Shown: positions 47,626-60,058, counted from the stretch's first letter. The stretch: 64,000 nt of DNA from Sipunculus nudus (GCA_026874595.1 CM049314.1:53985812-54049811); one strand, 5' to 3'. The notes: generated by a model not told the origin, from the sequence alone. Program-made: numbers and translations.

Positions 47626-50600
47626 TTAAATTATCTGAGGCAATAATTGACTCCATTTTTTCAAATGGATACTAATTTTTTCCTTCCTTTCAGCTATAAT
47701 ATATTCTTCTTTATGAAGAGATACTACTAAGGATTTAAACTTGCAGAACAGATGTGTTTCACTTTTACATTCCTTTCCTTTATATATTGTGAGTTTATAC
47801 AACATAATAATGGTGTTTACGATAATATTACTATCAGTAACAGGTAATACTCCAAAAATGATGGCATTTGATGTAATTTCTGGTATATTTATTCCAACTT
47901 GTTCCAACCATTCACATATTTTAAAATACAGATTTTTTTGTGACAATACATTGACAAAATAAGTGAAATAATGATTCTTTATACAAGAAACAATAATCAC
48001 ATTTATCACTTCCTATTAATTTCCATTTTATATAGCTGAGCATTGACAGGTAAATAATTATTTAAAATTTTATACTGGAATTCCCTGGTGTATCGGTCCA
48101 GTGATATATGATATATAGCTGAGAAACGTTGTTCTTTCTCCTGGATTGATACATTCAAGTATTCATCCCATTTAATCTTTCTGATACTAGTTATGTCTCC
48201 TATACATTTCTGATATATTAACTTTGAGCTAAGCTGTTTAATTTCATATGATACATTCTTGATAAAGACAATATTATTATATCTCAGATCATTAACAGAT
48301 TGCTGTTAATCAAGTATGTTACACAAGTTTCTGGGTATACAACTGATGACTGACTGCAACTGAAATGTTTGTAAGGATGTTAAAGTAACACCCGAATCAT
48401 TCATCTTTTTAAAGGATCCATCGGTATTCATAAGGTCACCTAAAAAGCTGATACCTATTAAAGAAAGTTTTCTAAAGACCACCGATTGATTTCCAATTTT
48501 AATCAACATATTATTCCATAACGGCTGAGATATTACTTCGGCTGTGCACCCGGGTGTACAGTTGAACACGTCAGCCCATGACATTAAACATGTTTTATAA
48601 AATGTAGGTACATAATTTAATTTTGGGATCTTATTAACATCAAAGTTCATTCTGATGAAGTTCACATCTCCAATTATTGCAAGATGTTTTGTTACTAACT
48701 TAGTCCAGGGATTACCCTGTTCAAGGATTAATCTTTTTATCCACAGAACTTGCTGAGCTTTTATCATTAATTTAACATCTGGTAGATTCAGACCACCTTT
48801 ACTGTATTGGCTAACTGCAGTGTTGAACTTCACCTTTGCCTTTTTACCATTCCATATAAATTTATTAACTGCACATTGTATATATTCAATAAAGCCTTTT
48901 GGTGGTTCCCACATGTTTGTTACATATAAAATATTTGATATAAAAAGAGAACGAACCACTTCAATATTACCATAAACTGTCAATGATCGCTGCTGCCATA
49001 GATTAAGAACATGAATAATTTTTTCTTTAATTCTGGTAAAAATTTTTTCCACAACCATATCAGTATCATAGGAAAAATAGATACCCAATATTCTTATAAC
49101 ATTTGCATATAAATTGACCCATTTACAATTCACTGACTTGTCCTGGTAATTTTTATACCTGCCCAGCCATGCCGCCTCTGAATTTTCATAATTTACTTCA
49201 AGAGAGGTAAATTGTGAAAATTTATTTAAAACTCTTTAAAAGAATTTACATCTTGTAGAAAGAAAGTTGAATCATCAGCAAACATACACATTTTATGCTC
49301 TATGGATGAAATTGTGATACCTCTAATATTTGTATTGGTACGAATTTGTTGTGCTAAAACTTAAAGTACAAACATAAACAAATAACAAGCCATAGGATCT
49401 CCTTGCCTAGTGCCTTTTTCTATTGAAAAATAACGACTGGTCTCTCCATTATTAATAATTGCACTCTCTAATTTAGTATACATAGTCTTTATCCATGAAA
49501 TAAAGTTTTCACCAAATCCAATTTTCCTTAGTACACAATACATAAATACATGATCAATTGAGTCAAAAGCTGCAGCAAAATCTGCTGCAAACATAATACC
49601 AGATATATCTTTTTGTTTACAATAATACATGACATCATGGATTAACCTAATTGGTTCACCTATAAATCTTCCTTTAATAAAAGCACTTTGTTCTTTAGAT
49701 ATAATATTAGGTAATATTTTCTTTATTCTTTCAACAAGAGCTTTACTAAGTATTTTATAATCTACATTGATCAGACTGATAGGTCGCCAAGATTTAATGT
49801 GACGTGTATATTTTCCTGGTTTCTCCAATAAAGTGATTATAGCTTATCTTTGGCTAGGTGTTAGCTGAACAACAGTATAGCTGTAGTTTAAAGACTTTAC
49901 TAAATCTATCCCTATGACTGGGAAAAATGTTCATAAAATTCTTTGGTCAAACCATCATTGCCAGGTGTTTTATTTGATGGCATTGATTTTACTACATTGA
50001 AGGCTTCTGCAAAAGACAATTTTCCATCACATAGTAAAGATTGTTCAACTGATAGTTTTGGGATATACAGATCTTCTATAAATTTCTCACAATCAGCATA
50101 ACTTACATTAACTGATCTTTTGAATTTCTTAATGTAGTAAATTGTTAATTCTTTAAGGATATCACTTTGTAATGTTATTTCTTTTTCATCAATTAATAGT
50201 TTTCTTACATGAGATTTGCGTTTATTTCTTTTTTCTAGATTAAAAAAGTAGGCACTATTTCTCTCCCCTTCCTCTCTCCACTGTGCTCTGGAACGAATTA
50301 TTATTCCTTCAGTAATATAATTGTAATGTTCCTCTAAATGTTGTTTTGTTTCTTGATATTCTTTTGCTACTGATTCATTTTCTGATTGACTCATTTTACA
50401 TTCTAATTCTTTCAGTTTTCTTTCCAAATTTTTAATATCACTTCTTCTTTTTCTTGATTTTATTTTTGAATATTTAATTGTAAATCCTCTTATTTTATAT
50501 TTAATATACTCCCAGCTTTTTGACGGATCACTGTTCTTAATCTCTGCTTTACATTCTATTATATATTTCTTTTATTCTTCTGTGTAATGATTATCTTTCA

Positions 50601-51402
50601 GTAGGGAATTATTAAATTTCCAGTGTCCTTTGCCAGTTCTATTCACTTCCTGAAATGTAAGCTCCATGATAATGGCAGAATGATCAGTGTCTACTAACAC
50701 AACAGTATATGTATATTTAACATATGATTGCATTTCATTAGAAACCAGAAAGTAATCTAAACGCCTCTGTGTTAAAGGTTTAAATCTTCTCCAGGTAAAC
50801 TTTTTTATATTCTCATTTCTAACTCTCCAAATATCAATTAGATTAAATTCATGGATTATTAAATTTATCTTAGACACAACTCTTTCTTTTAGTGATACTT
50901 GTCCCCCATCAGCGTCGGTGTGGTTTAAACATACATTAAAGTCACCCCCTATGACCACTTTTAAATCATCATCAAGGCAGTTTTCTCTAATAACATTAAT
51001 AAAATTTTCATGAAACTGAACCTGTTCTGTCTCTGTGTTCGGAGCATATATATTACATAATAAGAATGGAGAGTCTTCAATAACACATTTTAATAATATA
51101 TATCTGCCATCTTTATCTACAATCACATCTTGAAATTTAAAGTCAAATTTTTCACCAACAATCATCATGACTCCTCTACTAGAACTTGTTCCATGTGAAC
51201 AGTACATTTGACCTCTCCATTGCTTAGGCCAATTTTAAATATCTTCTGTTTTACTGTGAGACTCTTGAATAAAACCAACCCCTTTAACACATCCATGTTT
51301 ATGAAACCAATTAAAAATGTTTCTTCTCTTTTCATACTTTCTCATCCCTCTTACATTTAAGGATACTATATTAACACAATTTTCTCTATTATACATAGCC
51401 AT
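47626..51402 (-). pseudogene. LINE ORF2: endonuclease-reverse transcriptase, disabled
   Basis: Starts at an ATG at 51402-51400 (MAMYNRENCVNIVSLNVRGM). The APE-type endonuclease follows (FIQESHS, LLCNIYAPN, VVIGGDFNVCL, RRLDYFLVS, DTDHSAI). Reverse transcriptase motifs lie at 49828-49361 (SWRPISLINVDYKILSKAL, FAADFAAAFDSIDH, GTRQGDP) and near 49290-49264 (MFADDSTFFL). A typical Tx1-type C-terminal region ends at 47626. In-frame stops occur at 51237-51235 and 50574-50572. The frame also shifts between about 49912 and 49830 and again between 49361 and 49133. The length of about 1,259 codons is normal for the family. Confidence 0.88.
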
Positions 51403-51743
51403 TAGTGAAGTGAGCTAAACATTTAAATATCATTCTTACTGTACCTACAATTACATAATAACTTCTGTTGTATGCATCAGTTACAAATATAACATAGACA
51501 AAAATTTGACATAAACATATATTATGAACAATAAAAAGCATGAACTTTCAGATAAATCAAAGGGTATTTGTGCCTGCTTCTCATTCTTACCATCATAGAG
51601 TAATAATTAGAATTTAAAATAAGTTAAAACATTACATGTTCAGTTCTTAAATAGGTTTCCAATATTAATATAAAAGTAATAACTAGTGTAGGAACAATTC
51701 CTCAAGGTTATCACCATAGTGAACTTGAGCAATGTGATCAGCA

Positions 51744-52531
51744 TCATCTATATCTTGGCAAATATTTGGCATTCCAAGTCCAAGCAGTTTGTACCTTGGG
51801 GTCATTTTTAACCCTGTTGAAAACTTGAACCAGTTCTTTGCACAAATCATCAACAATCATGACACCTGAATGTTTAAGCTGTTTCCTCTCTTTTTGTACT
51901 GCTTTTCTATCATCTATATTTTTAAATCTGACAATTATTGGCCTTGACTTATTCTGACTTTTTTTACCCACTCTATGTGCAGAATCTATGGCTTGTACAG
52001 GCATGTTTATATGCATTTTTTCATTCAACAGTTTATGAACAGTTTCTTTACAGTTTTCATCTGTTACTATTTCTGAGACACCAGTAATCCTAACGTTCAG
52101 CCTTCGAGAAAACTGCTCATTATTTACAGCCAGTACTTTTGCTTGGTGAGCTTTCTCTTTAGTGTCCTGAGATTCGTTTCTCAGGTCACTATTTTCTCTT
52201 TCCAATCTGGCAACCTTTCTCTCCAAAGCATCTGTTTTCGTTTTCAGTTCAAACACTCTAGATTCCATTTTTTCTAAATATGTATCAATGACAGCTTTGA
52301 ATTCATTACTTATCTCTATTTTGAGTTGCACAAGCATATTACTGAGTACTTGTTCTGTTACTACCCCTTCTGCCATCTCTCTGTTTAGATTTTCACTATT
52401 ACCTGCCACTTTTTTCAAACTGAATTTAGTTTTTTTACTGATATACGAGAACACTCTGGGGATGAACTAGCAATACTTGAAGAACTAGATAAAGTAGACC
52501 TTAATCTCTTCCTGTCATCATCCCTAGACAT
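51744..52531 (-). pseudogene. LINE ORF1: coiled-coil RNA-binding protein, one frameshift
   Basis: An ATG at 52531-52529 opens MSRDDDRKRLRS and a Ser-rich start. Near 52435 an A-run (plus-strand T-run) carries an apparent one-base indel, after which the main frame continues to 51744. That part has a heptad coiled coil (LKTKTDALERKVARLERE), then an RRM-like region with RRLNVRITGV and AIDSAHRVGK..RPIIVRF, typical of L1/Tx1 ORF1. Its role in the family is to coat the element RNA. Confidence 0.8.
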
Positions 52532-53043
52532 ATCAAAGTGAAAATCTTGTGTATGCAGTATGTTACACTGTTATCATTTGAATATAAATAGGCTCAAAAT
52601 GGTATAAAGGATTTACATGATATGTATCATTCTTATATATTCTATCACAACAAACATGTATATCAAATAAATGAAAGTTCACAATACTTACGGGCCAGCT
52701 GGTGCATCTGGGCGATAATGGGTGTATTTACTTAAAAGTAAACACAACACTCAGTTCCAACCAAGTGCTCATGTACTCTAGGGTTTTGAAAGGTGTGTCA
52801 AGGCACCCAGTGGGCAGAACAATGGGCACTGGCTATTGAAATTCCATTGAATTTAGAAAAAGTAAAATTTACAGAGTTACATGAATGATAACCTTTGAAA
52901 TGTATTTGGAACAAAAAGCTAGTCTATTAAACTAGTTTATGTTAAATTATTGAAATGGTACTTGCCCACAAAGCATATAAATTTGATGATAATTTGAGAG
53001 CCTCAAAGTATGACACCTTCCCTGTGTACACCAGCTGACCTTC

Positions 53044-53055
53044 CATATACCAGAC
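53044..53055. repeat. LINE target-site duplication, right copy
   Basis: CATATACCAGAC, identical to 47229-47240, marking the 5' boundary of the LINE. Confidence 0.75.
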
Positions 53056-53246
53056 GTATTGCCCGTAACCGATCATATGTTGAGTCTGTACCACTTGGAG
53101 AAGTTTGAACGTGATCACAATGTGCACGTCTTCATCAATTACATGATTAGCCCGCTGTTACGTGATGAACAAACGGTAAACTATATAATAGTTATGGAAC
53201 ACTGCTTAACAGTCACCCCTAAGTAAACACCACGCACTGTCTTTAA

Positions 53247-53690
53247 AGGGGCATAATCACCTATCAGACCTTTACAAAGTAAAAGTAATCCCTTGGAGCT
53301 TTTATACAAATACGCCAGAAAACGTGGATATCACAGGCTGCTTGTGTTGTTTATATCAACGTGTTTGTAATATATGGGGCCCGCCTAAATATCAAAACAA
53401 AGTCAACAAGGGCATCTTGCAGCAAGTCAGATAAGCCAGAGCTTTGCAAATGGCGTTTTGTAACAAATGACTTTTCTACCTCCGCATATATGCAACCTAC
53501 CACCATAGGTTACATGTTTTCCCCTTTGCCATCAATGCCAATTTTACAAACACGTGTTGATGACCAAGTTCATGCATCCATCAGGAATGTCTTATAAGTA
53601 CTTTTCACAATATAATTACTCTTAGATCATTAATATAAACACAGATGAAGCCAGAAATCACTTTAATTCATTTTCAAAAGGTAGGCTAAT
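53247..53690 (-). mobile_element. TTAA-flanked MITE, copy 2, split by a nested element
   Basis: Inverted relative to copy 1 at 3241-3701. It begins after TTAA (53243-53246) with AGGGGCATAATCACCTATC and follows copy 1 through GGCCCGCCTAAATA, GCAAATGGCGTTTTG and CTTAGATCATTAATATAAAC to TTTTCAAAAGGTA. There it is broken by the element at 53691-55000. About 20 bases of the missing end can be recognised from 55001. Confidence 0.75.
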
Positions 53691-55000
53691 CAAGGAGTTT
53701 ACAGGGATGGAGTAACAACTGTCAGAAGCCCTGCCAGGTCGCGAGTGTCAGTCGTGCGCTAATTGCAATTAAGACATGATAAGCCCATTAACTCTATTGA
53801 ACGCCTATTGTGCCGCGGGGTTAGGCGCAGCGGCGGCACCGCCTTTGATAAAGCGAGCCTGCTAGATGTTACTTCTGCGGTCCGCTGTAGCTCGCTGAAG
53901 CGGAGAGCGATATATGCAGTAACTGAGCAGTAAATCACTGGAATAACATTGACCGGAATTATGAATGCACAAATCGTTTGTTTTGTCAAGAATTACGCGC
54001 AACAAACATATCTAGAAAAGTCTCGTGTTGAGGAATCACTTGATCGATTTTGGGATAGATGCGGTCACTCTACATCAACTTCTGCCGTGATTCATGACGG
54101 ACGGACTGGTAAGTGTAAACCTTACTTTCCCTGAATAACTTCGGAAATATAAAAAATTCCATCAGTTCATACACTTCTGACTTATATTAATAATTAGCCA
54201 TGTATTATAGTATTCCGTCGATAAAAAAAATTTTGACGCTTGTGATCGGATGACTCTCTTTTTGATGGATAACAGATAGCCATCGCCCCCTCTGTCACTG
54301 ACGGCGTTGTTCTCGTATTATCGCCCATATTTACCGCAGCCAAGCTCAGGCGTTATTAGCAACGAAAGCTTCACACATGTTTCCCACACATAAGAAAATA
54401 TGGTATTCAAATTTATGATTGTTAAAAAATTTATATTAAATACTACCCGAGATAAATTTGGTAACTTAGGCCAAAAAAATAAAAGGGTATGGTTCTCAGG
54501 CACTTTTTTTCAGAAATCAATGCGGGCGGGCCGTATTTTATTTTTTACCTTTTTTTGTATGTTTCGATAAAATGTCATTTGATCTGGGAAAAGCATGAAA
54601 ATGACAGGTTTCTTCTTGCTAAACAGGTAAAGGCACTACATAAAAAAGATAATGGTATCGAAATTGTATTATTTTATCTTCTTGAAAGATGAAAATCAAA
54701 ATAAAAATGTTTGATGCGGGGGGTTAAAATTGACGCGGGCGGTGCCTGAGAACCATACCTTTTATTTTTTTTTTTTTGGCCTTACTCATCCTTGTCACAA
54801 TATTTATAAAAATACCGGTACTATAACGAGCTGTTCCGAATTAGTCACGCCGAAGGCGGGTCTCTCGCGCTGTATCAATTAGCACCGGGCTTATCAGCGG
54901 TATCTCTTTGTGCCTTAGAGCAGCGAGTTTTATGACCCCCGTCAGCAACATCCGACACGGCAAGACTCTCACTTGATACTCCATCCCTGTAAACTCCTTG
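53691..55000 (+). mobile_element. 1.3-kb TIR element with 7-bp target duplication
   Basis: A perfect 24-bp inverted repeat, starting CAAGGAGTTTACAGGGATGG, lies at 53691-53714 and 54977-55000. GGCTAAT flanks both sides (53684-53690, 55001-55007). The interior has GC-richer patches (53810-53910, 54840-54900) and a 61-codon stretch at 53949-54134 ending near a good donor (GACTGGTAAGTG, about 54105). That stretch might be a relic transposase exon, but no transposase motif is recognised. It hosts the smaller MITE at 54469. Confidence 0.8.
54469..54781 (+). mobile_element. PIF/Harbinger-like MITE, TSD TTA
   Basis: About 36-bp inverted ends running from GGCCAAAAAAATAAAAG through GGTATGGTTCTCAGGCAC (54469-54503, complement 54742-54781), differing mainly in A-run length. 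TTA flanks both sides (54466-54468, 54782-54784), the usual Harbinger target. Internal GCGGGCGG patches; non-coding. Confidence 0.8.
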
Positions 55001-55527
55001 GGCTAATTAGCAGCTTCAACATTCAAACGTTTCAAGGTATTTCTATAACCCTGGTCTACGGACTCGTAATTTGAATGCACTTCTAATTAACCAGCCCCGC
55101 CCAGGGAAAACAATACCTCATTATTTAAATTTGTGCTGGAGATATCAGAACGATAAAACAAAACTTGTGGTTTGGTCATTATGCTCAATTAAGAGTCAGT
55201 CTCTATATATAGCTTCTGCTACGAGAAATCTAATAGATGACTCTGACGACAGTCTGGGCACTTGAAATGTGTCGTTCTTTCTGATATAAACGATAATATC
55301 CTGGATTGTACACAGGTACAAAGTGCAAGTAATAATTCACTTTCTCAGTGAGCGATTCGTTACGCTTTATCATATCACCTTAAACGGTGTGACAAGGATA
55401 CATATCTCGTGTTGACCGTAATCCGTACATGTATAGATAGATCTACGTTGGATTATTTGTCACTGTAACCAAGCTGCACATCAAACAACAGACCAAGAAT
55501 AGTAGTGGTTACTTCATTACACATATC

Positions 55528-55619
55528 ATGGTGTCAGAGTTACAGCGACAGAGGATGAGGATCGCTTTATCTGTGATCTCCCTCGTCATCCTTACGACCA
55601 CCGTAAAGGGTAAGTAAAA

Positions 55620-55667
<48 letters not shown>

Positions 55668-56090
55668 TTATATATATATATATATATCTTTATAGATACG
55701 CAAAGAATATGACAGTGATTCCGAGAACAGGTCCGAGTCCAAGCCTCGAGAGGGATTCGGCCTAATTTCTGTAATCTCTACCTCCAAGTCTGAGCACAAT
55801 TCCGAGTCCAGGATCTTCGAGTCTTATTATTCCTTGAAAAATTGGACTCAAGTGGTGCATCACTAGTATATAAAAATGATTTAATTACAAAATAATCATA
55901 GGGGTTCACTTTGCAATATTGGCCACACAAATAACCGTGCCTTATAAGTACTAGTTCATTTATCATAAAAAATCTCACTTCTTCACGTTTCCAAAAACAT
56001 TGTTCTCATTCAAATTAAGTACAACGGGCCATGACTGTACAGGGACGGATATATTATTATAGAATAAGGGGGGGGGGGGGGGGTATGAGT

Positions 56091-56140
<50 letters not shown>

Positions 56141-59100
56141 TATATGATTCTTTTTGGGGATATCAGCTAATGTATTAATGGGAAAGTTTAGTTTGTGGAG
56201 CTATAAGAGGCCTGGGAATGCATTCAGGTACCGACACTATAATAGGGCGCATCGATTAAATCAATATCGTGACGACAATAAATCACTCGGCCCTTATCTG
56301 AAAGTGCAATTATAATTGAGATATCCAGGCTAAGTGAACATCTCTCGTTCAGTGAATCAATCATTGCACTTATACACCTAGAAACAATAACATTTCGTGT
56401 TGTTGTATCAGCAGAGTGTTTTTCGAGTAACAAACATGTATTTTGATACCACGCGCACTGCGCCATTTGTCTGATAACAAATGGAACTGACCAAGTATAG
56501 TATTTATAATTTAGTGTACGCTCTTAATAACTACGTCCAAACTAGATATGTGCGTAAAGGGCCCTGGGCGGGCCGAAAAATTGAACCCGCATGCGCCCCG
56601 CATCATGTCCTGTCAGCGCACAGCCCATCCAGCAATCAAAGAAAAAAATTCAGTTACTATGATTCTTTCAGCCTGCAACCGCCCCGCAAAATTTTCTTTC
56701 AGTCCGCACCCGCCCCGCCCCGCCCCGCATCTTTTAAGTTTCCGGTCCGCTGTCCAGCCCGCAAAATAATTAAAATAATTAAATGTTTTCGGATCCTAAG
56801 GTTTACATATTAAGAATATTTTACAGCACATATTTATGCCACGCTTATTATTAATATATATGAAATGTTTGATGATTGGAATGAAAAATTAATTTTAATA
56901 CGTTTTTGAAATCATTCAAATCATAATTAATGAAATATTTAAAGACATGTTTGATTAGTTAAAGAGATTTAATATATACATAATAATTTAATACACCTTA
57001 AATATGTTTACATAATTACCAGGGGAATAAACAAACCTTTGGTTTATTACATCTGATTTTGCTTAAATTTAAAAAAAAGTAAAGACAAAAATTTGATTTC
57101 TTCAAAGTATCTATACCCAAAGTTACCCTTTGGAATAGTATTGGGTAATCACAAGCCATCAAACTACTAAGATGGTTTGTGGGTTAACTCTTTTCAGTCA
57201 TAATCAGCTAATTAGCTGAAACTGAGACGAATCAGGTCCAGGGAGTAAAGGGGTAATCTGACCGATGTGGCTTTAGGTTCACGATATTCATTGTGATACA
57301 CATGACCAGAGGGTTGTTTCTTATAGTAGTCATCACCACATTATGCAGGACCCAAACAGTTATTTGACCAGCCAGTGGTCAATGTAAGTAACCATTAGAC
57401 AGCACATGGGGTTACAATTAGATAAGGAGTCCACCTTAGGCTTTGTGGAGTACTAGGTCAATTCAGTCACCCACAGAGCCAGCTATAATTTAATATTCAC
57501 GTTCCTTGAACAGCCAGTTCATCAACCCGCAGCCCGCCCCGCACAGACGTTATTTCAGGCGCCCCGCCCCGCACAGACGTTATTTCAGCCCGCCCCGCAT
57601 TCTTGGATGTAGCCCGCCCCGCACCGCGAAGAATCCTATGCGGGGGCCTGCGGGCACCGCGGGTTGCGGGTCAAAACCCGCCCCGCGCAGGACTCTAGTG
57701 CATAATAACTAATACAACTATCCGATTCCCTATGCCATCTTATACGGGGTGATTAGTTATTTCTACACTAATATTTGGGTAAAAAAAATTGTTTTGGGAA
57801 CAATTTCCTGGGTCCTCCAGAGTGATAAACCTTCAATTACAATAACTGTTTCCTATTTTTCTTCTACCTTCTTTTTGTGTGCGTACGGTTGCTCGTATAT
57901 GTCATACATAACATTTTTTTTATCTCGTTCCCACGCGATAGTATCTCATCGCCACGTGTTAATTATCTCGTTCCAACGGGATAGTATCTCGTGGCCACGC
58001 GATAATTATCTCGTTCCCACGCGGTAGTATCTCGTGGTCACACGATAATTATCTCGTTGTAACAAAATACATTTAGATAGACAATGCTGTAAGACCTACA
58101 TCATGAATCCTTAATTCATGTTTCTCTACACTGGATGAAGACTATGGTAAATTATTTGCATGCATATACAGCGGACTTAATACACTGAGACCTGAAATGA
58201 TGCAACCGGGACTCCTGCAACACTCATGGGCCATGTTTGTGCAGAGTGTTTGAGCGGGGAAGTGTGTGTGTGTGGGGGGGGGGGGGGGTCGGGTTCGGGT
58301 TAAATTTGTCATACTAAATTTTCATGATATGAAATACATAACTGAAATATTATTGTGGAAAAAAAAATTGTGAGGGGGACGAATGAACATATTTCTCGTT
58401 AAAAAATAGTCTCCTTAAAAAGTCAGGGGGCATATCTCTCTGCCCCCCACCCCTGAAGTGGCATGACTGGCACCTTTTGTTTTAAGCTTCTCCCTTGAGA
58501 CATAACACAAACCGTCATGTTGTTTTCCCTGTTCGGTACACTCGAGATTATATAACCCTAACCCTAAAAAAGGATTTTCTGGGAAGGTAAAATACAAACA
58601 AGTGTTACACTTTAATTCATATATTTGGTACACAACAGTTTATATCAGCCTAACCCTAAAACAAACTCAATAGAGTTTTCCATGAACAAAAGAAAAATGG
58701 ATAAGTTGAAACAAGGCGGGTGGGGGGGGGGGATGAAGGGAGAGACAAAAAAAACACAACAAAGACTGGTTTTATTTCAGCTGACAGCGGGCAAGAACTA
58801 AGGGCCGTCGCCAATGACTTTTACGAGTGGATGCTGAGGGAGTTTCCGGAGACCGCGACATATAGAGGGCGCCACGAGTACGACGATAAGCTCACAAATA
58901 TATCTACGGCGGCTCATGATTTGAGAAAGGTAAGAAACACGGATACATATATATGCTTTATTATCTTTCAGTTAATAGCTATGGGTAAATTTTGTAGTTT
59001 AGTGTTTAAAACTAGAAATTTGCATTCTACTGAATGCAAGCCTCAACCATTCACCTTTTCGGCCCATATTCCCAGACTCATGACTTAACGTATATGAATT

Positions 59101-60058
59101 TTCCTTCATAATGAATCCCACTTAAATCAATTTTCCCATTGGCCACTTCCTGAATGCCCCGAACAATTCATGAAATTCCGTTCATGGCTGCATGAGTTAT
59201 GTTGTGAATAAACACACTAACATGCACACACACATAAACACACATACACACGCAAGAACGGGATTGAACGCATACCCTTCTGGCGGAGGCAAAAAAAAAC
59301 CGGTCAGCTAATGACAGTTATAAACATCGCTCTTTGTCTGCTTGCCGCCCATATATTTAAGACAAGACAAGATAAGATAAGATAAGGTATACTTTATTAA
59401 TTCCTTGTATCCCTTAAACGAAGACCAGTGGTACCTACTATGATGATAAAGAATGGAAACTTATAGTGGTCATGGCACACTTGCAGCCCGATCAGTCAAG
59501 TAGAATGAATTGAATCAAAACGTAATATAGTTATATGCATTATGCACGTTTATGTAGGCCTAATTGTAACCATGCTAATAGATTTAAAAAAAATTGAACA
59601 GGTCATTTCCATAGGTCAGCATTAATCAGAAAATTAAAAACACAAGTTGAAGAGGTTAATATGAAAATGAAAGGACCCGGAATAAAATTTTTTTTTAGAT
59701 ATACTCTGCTGATTATCCAAAATGTCATACCGTTTTTATTATGGGGAATGAAGATATTTAAAGTTCGGTCTTAAATTGACATTAAGTATTTAAACTTTTT
59801 GCGTGTAAGTTTTATTTATTCCATACATATGAGTCACTGTATTTCTGTATCTTTTCATTACCAAGTATTTTATTTCTATATACCGTAAGTCTTTTGTATA
59901 TTACACTATTGTACATGTTGCCTACAGGCGGCCTGTGACGACTTCCTCGGGCGCGTCCGGGCCATTGACCAATTCTCGTTATCACAGGAAGATTTTAACA
60001 ACTGTGAGGTACTGGAGCGCCACCTACTGACATTTATCCAAGGGTATCCATGGAGATT
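55528..60058 (+). CDS. Secreted DUF885-family protein, gene E (5' part)
   Basis: Exons 55528-55609 (82 nt), 58781-58929 (149 nt) and 59928-60058 (131 nt) are visible, with GT-AG junctions in phases 1, 0 and 2. Exon 1 encodes MVSELQRQRMR and a hydrophobic run (IALSVISLVILTTTV), a signal peptide or anchor. Exons 2-3 match the start of the DUF885 domain: NDFYEWMLREFPETATYRGR, HEYDDKLTNIS, then FLGRVRAIDQFSLSQEDFNN and LERHLLTFIQG. DUF885 proteins are alpha-helical and metallopeptidase-like, but the catalytic region would be in later exons. Those exons lie right of the window, beyond the gypsy element inserted in intron 3. Intron 1 contains TA, GA and poly-G tracts and the hAT-like element. Confidence 0.85.
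55621..55690. repeat. TA microsatellite
   Basis: Nearly pure TA run right after the exon 1 donor of the DUF885 gene. Confidence 0.95.
56068..56138. repeat. Poly-G run and GA microsatellite
   Basis: Sixteen G at 56068-56083, then (GA) repeats at 56094-56138, in intron 1 of the DUF885 gene. Confidence 0.95.
56558..57697 (+). mobile_element. hAT-like non-autonomous element
   Basis: The left end AGGGCCCTGGGCGGG matches the inverted right end AGAGTCCTGCGCGGG at 12 of 15 positions. Flanks read GTGCGTAA (56550-56557) and GTGCATAA (57698-57705), an 8-bp near-duplication with the T-2/A-7 pattern of hAT targets; the exact edge is uncertain by one base. Both ends carry CCGCCCCGC-rich subterminal repeats (56565-56760, 57525-57690) around an AT-rich centre. 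No transposase. Confidence 0.6.
57917..58062 (+). repeat. ~45-bp tandem repeat with internal dyads
   Basis: About three copies of a unit containing ATCTCGTTCCCACGCGATAG and TATCTCGTGGCCACGCGATA. Each half is itself near-palindromic (ATCTCG..CGCGATA). Confidence 0.85.
59100..59295 (+). repeat. Dispersed repeat, copy 2
   Basis: Same family and orientation as 18850-19020 (CTGAATGCCCCGAACAATTC, ACACAC-rich centre, GGGATTGAACGCATACCCTT). It lies in intron 2 of the DUF885 gene. Confidence 0.55.

Larger units (their letters stand above)
47241..53043 (-). mobile_element. Near full-length, inactive Tx1/L1-type LINE (5.8 kb)
   Basis: Minus-strand order: 5' region 53043-52532, ORF1 52531-51744, ORF2 51402-47626, 3' UTR with AATAAA at 47263-47258, and a poly-A tail of nine bases (47249-47241). 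The 12-bp direct repeats CATATACCAGAC at 47229-47240 and 53044-53055 bound it, as expected for target-primed reverse transcription. The two-ORF layout, the ORF1 coiled coil with RRM-like part, and the ORF2 motifs place it in the L1/Tx1 group. Several stops and frameshifts make it non-functional. Confidence 0.85.
47205..53154 (-). pseudogene. Possible host exon interrupted by the LINE
   Basis: Minus strand. A putative acceptor (..CGTAACAG) ends at 53155, followed by an open stretch 53154-53044 reading DEDVHIVITFKLLQ and IGYGQYVWYM. It runs into the LINE exactly at the 12-bp target duplication. If the LINE and one duplication are disregarded, the frame continues through 47228-47205 to a strong donor GTAAGTAAA at 47204. 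The implied exon is 135 nt, a whole number of codons. I do not recognise the protein. The alternative is that the open stretch simply continues into the LINE 5' region by chance. Confidence 0.25.

Noticed and set aside
52942-53127. 61-codon minus-strand frame crossing the LINE right boundary as one gene
   Set aside because: The 12-bp duplication places the LINE edge inside it, so its right-hand half is treated as a host exon candidate and the rest as LINE 5' region.
58551-58566. Interstitial telomere repeat (CCCTAA)
   Set aside because: Only two units plus a partial one; too short to mean anything.
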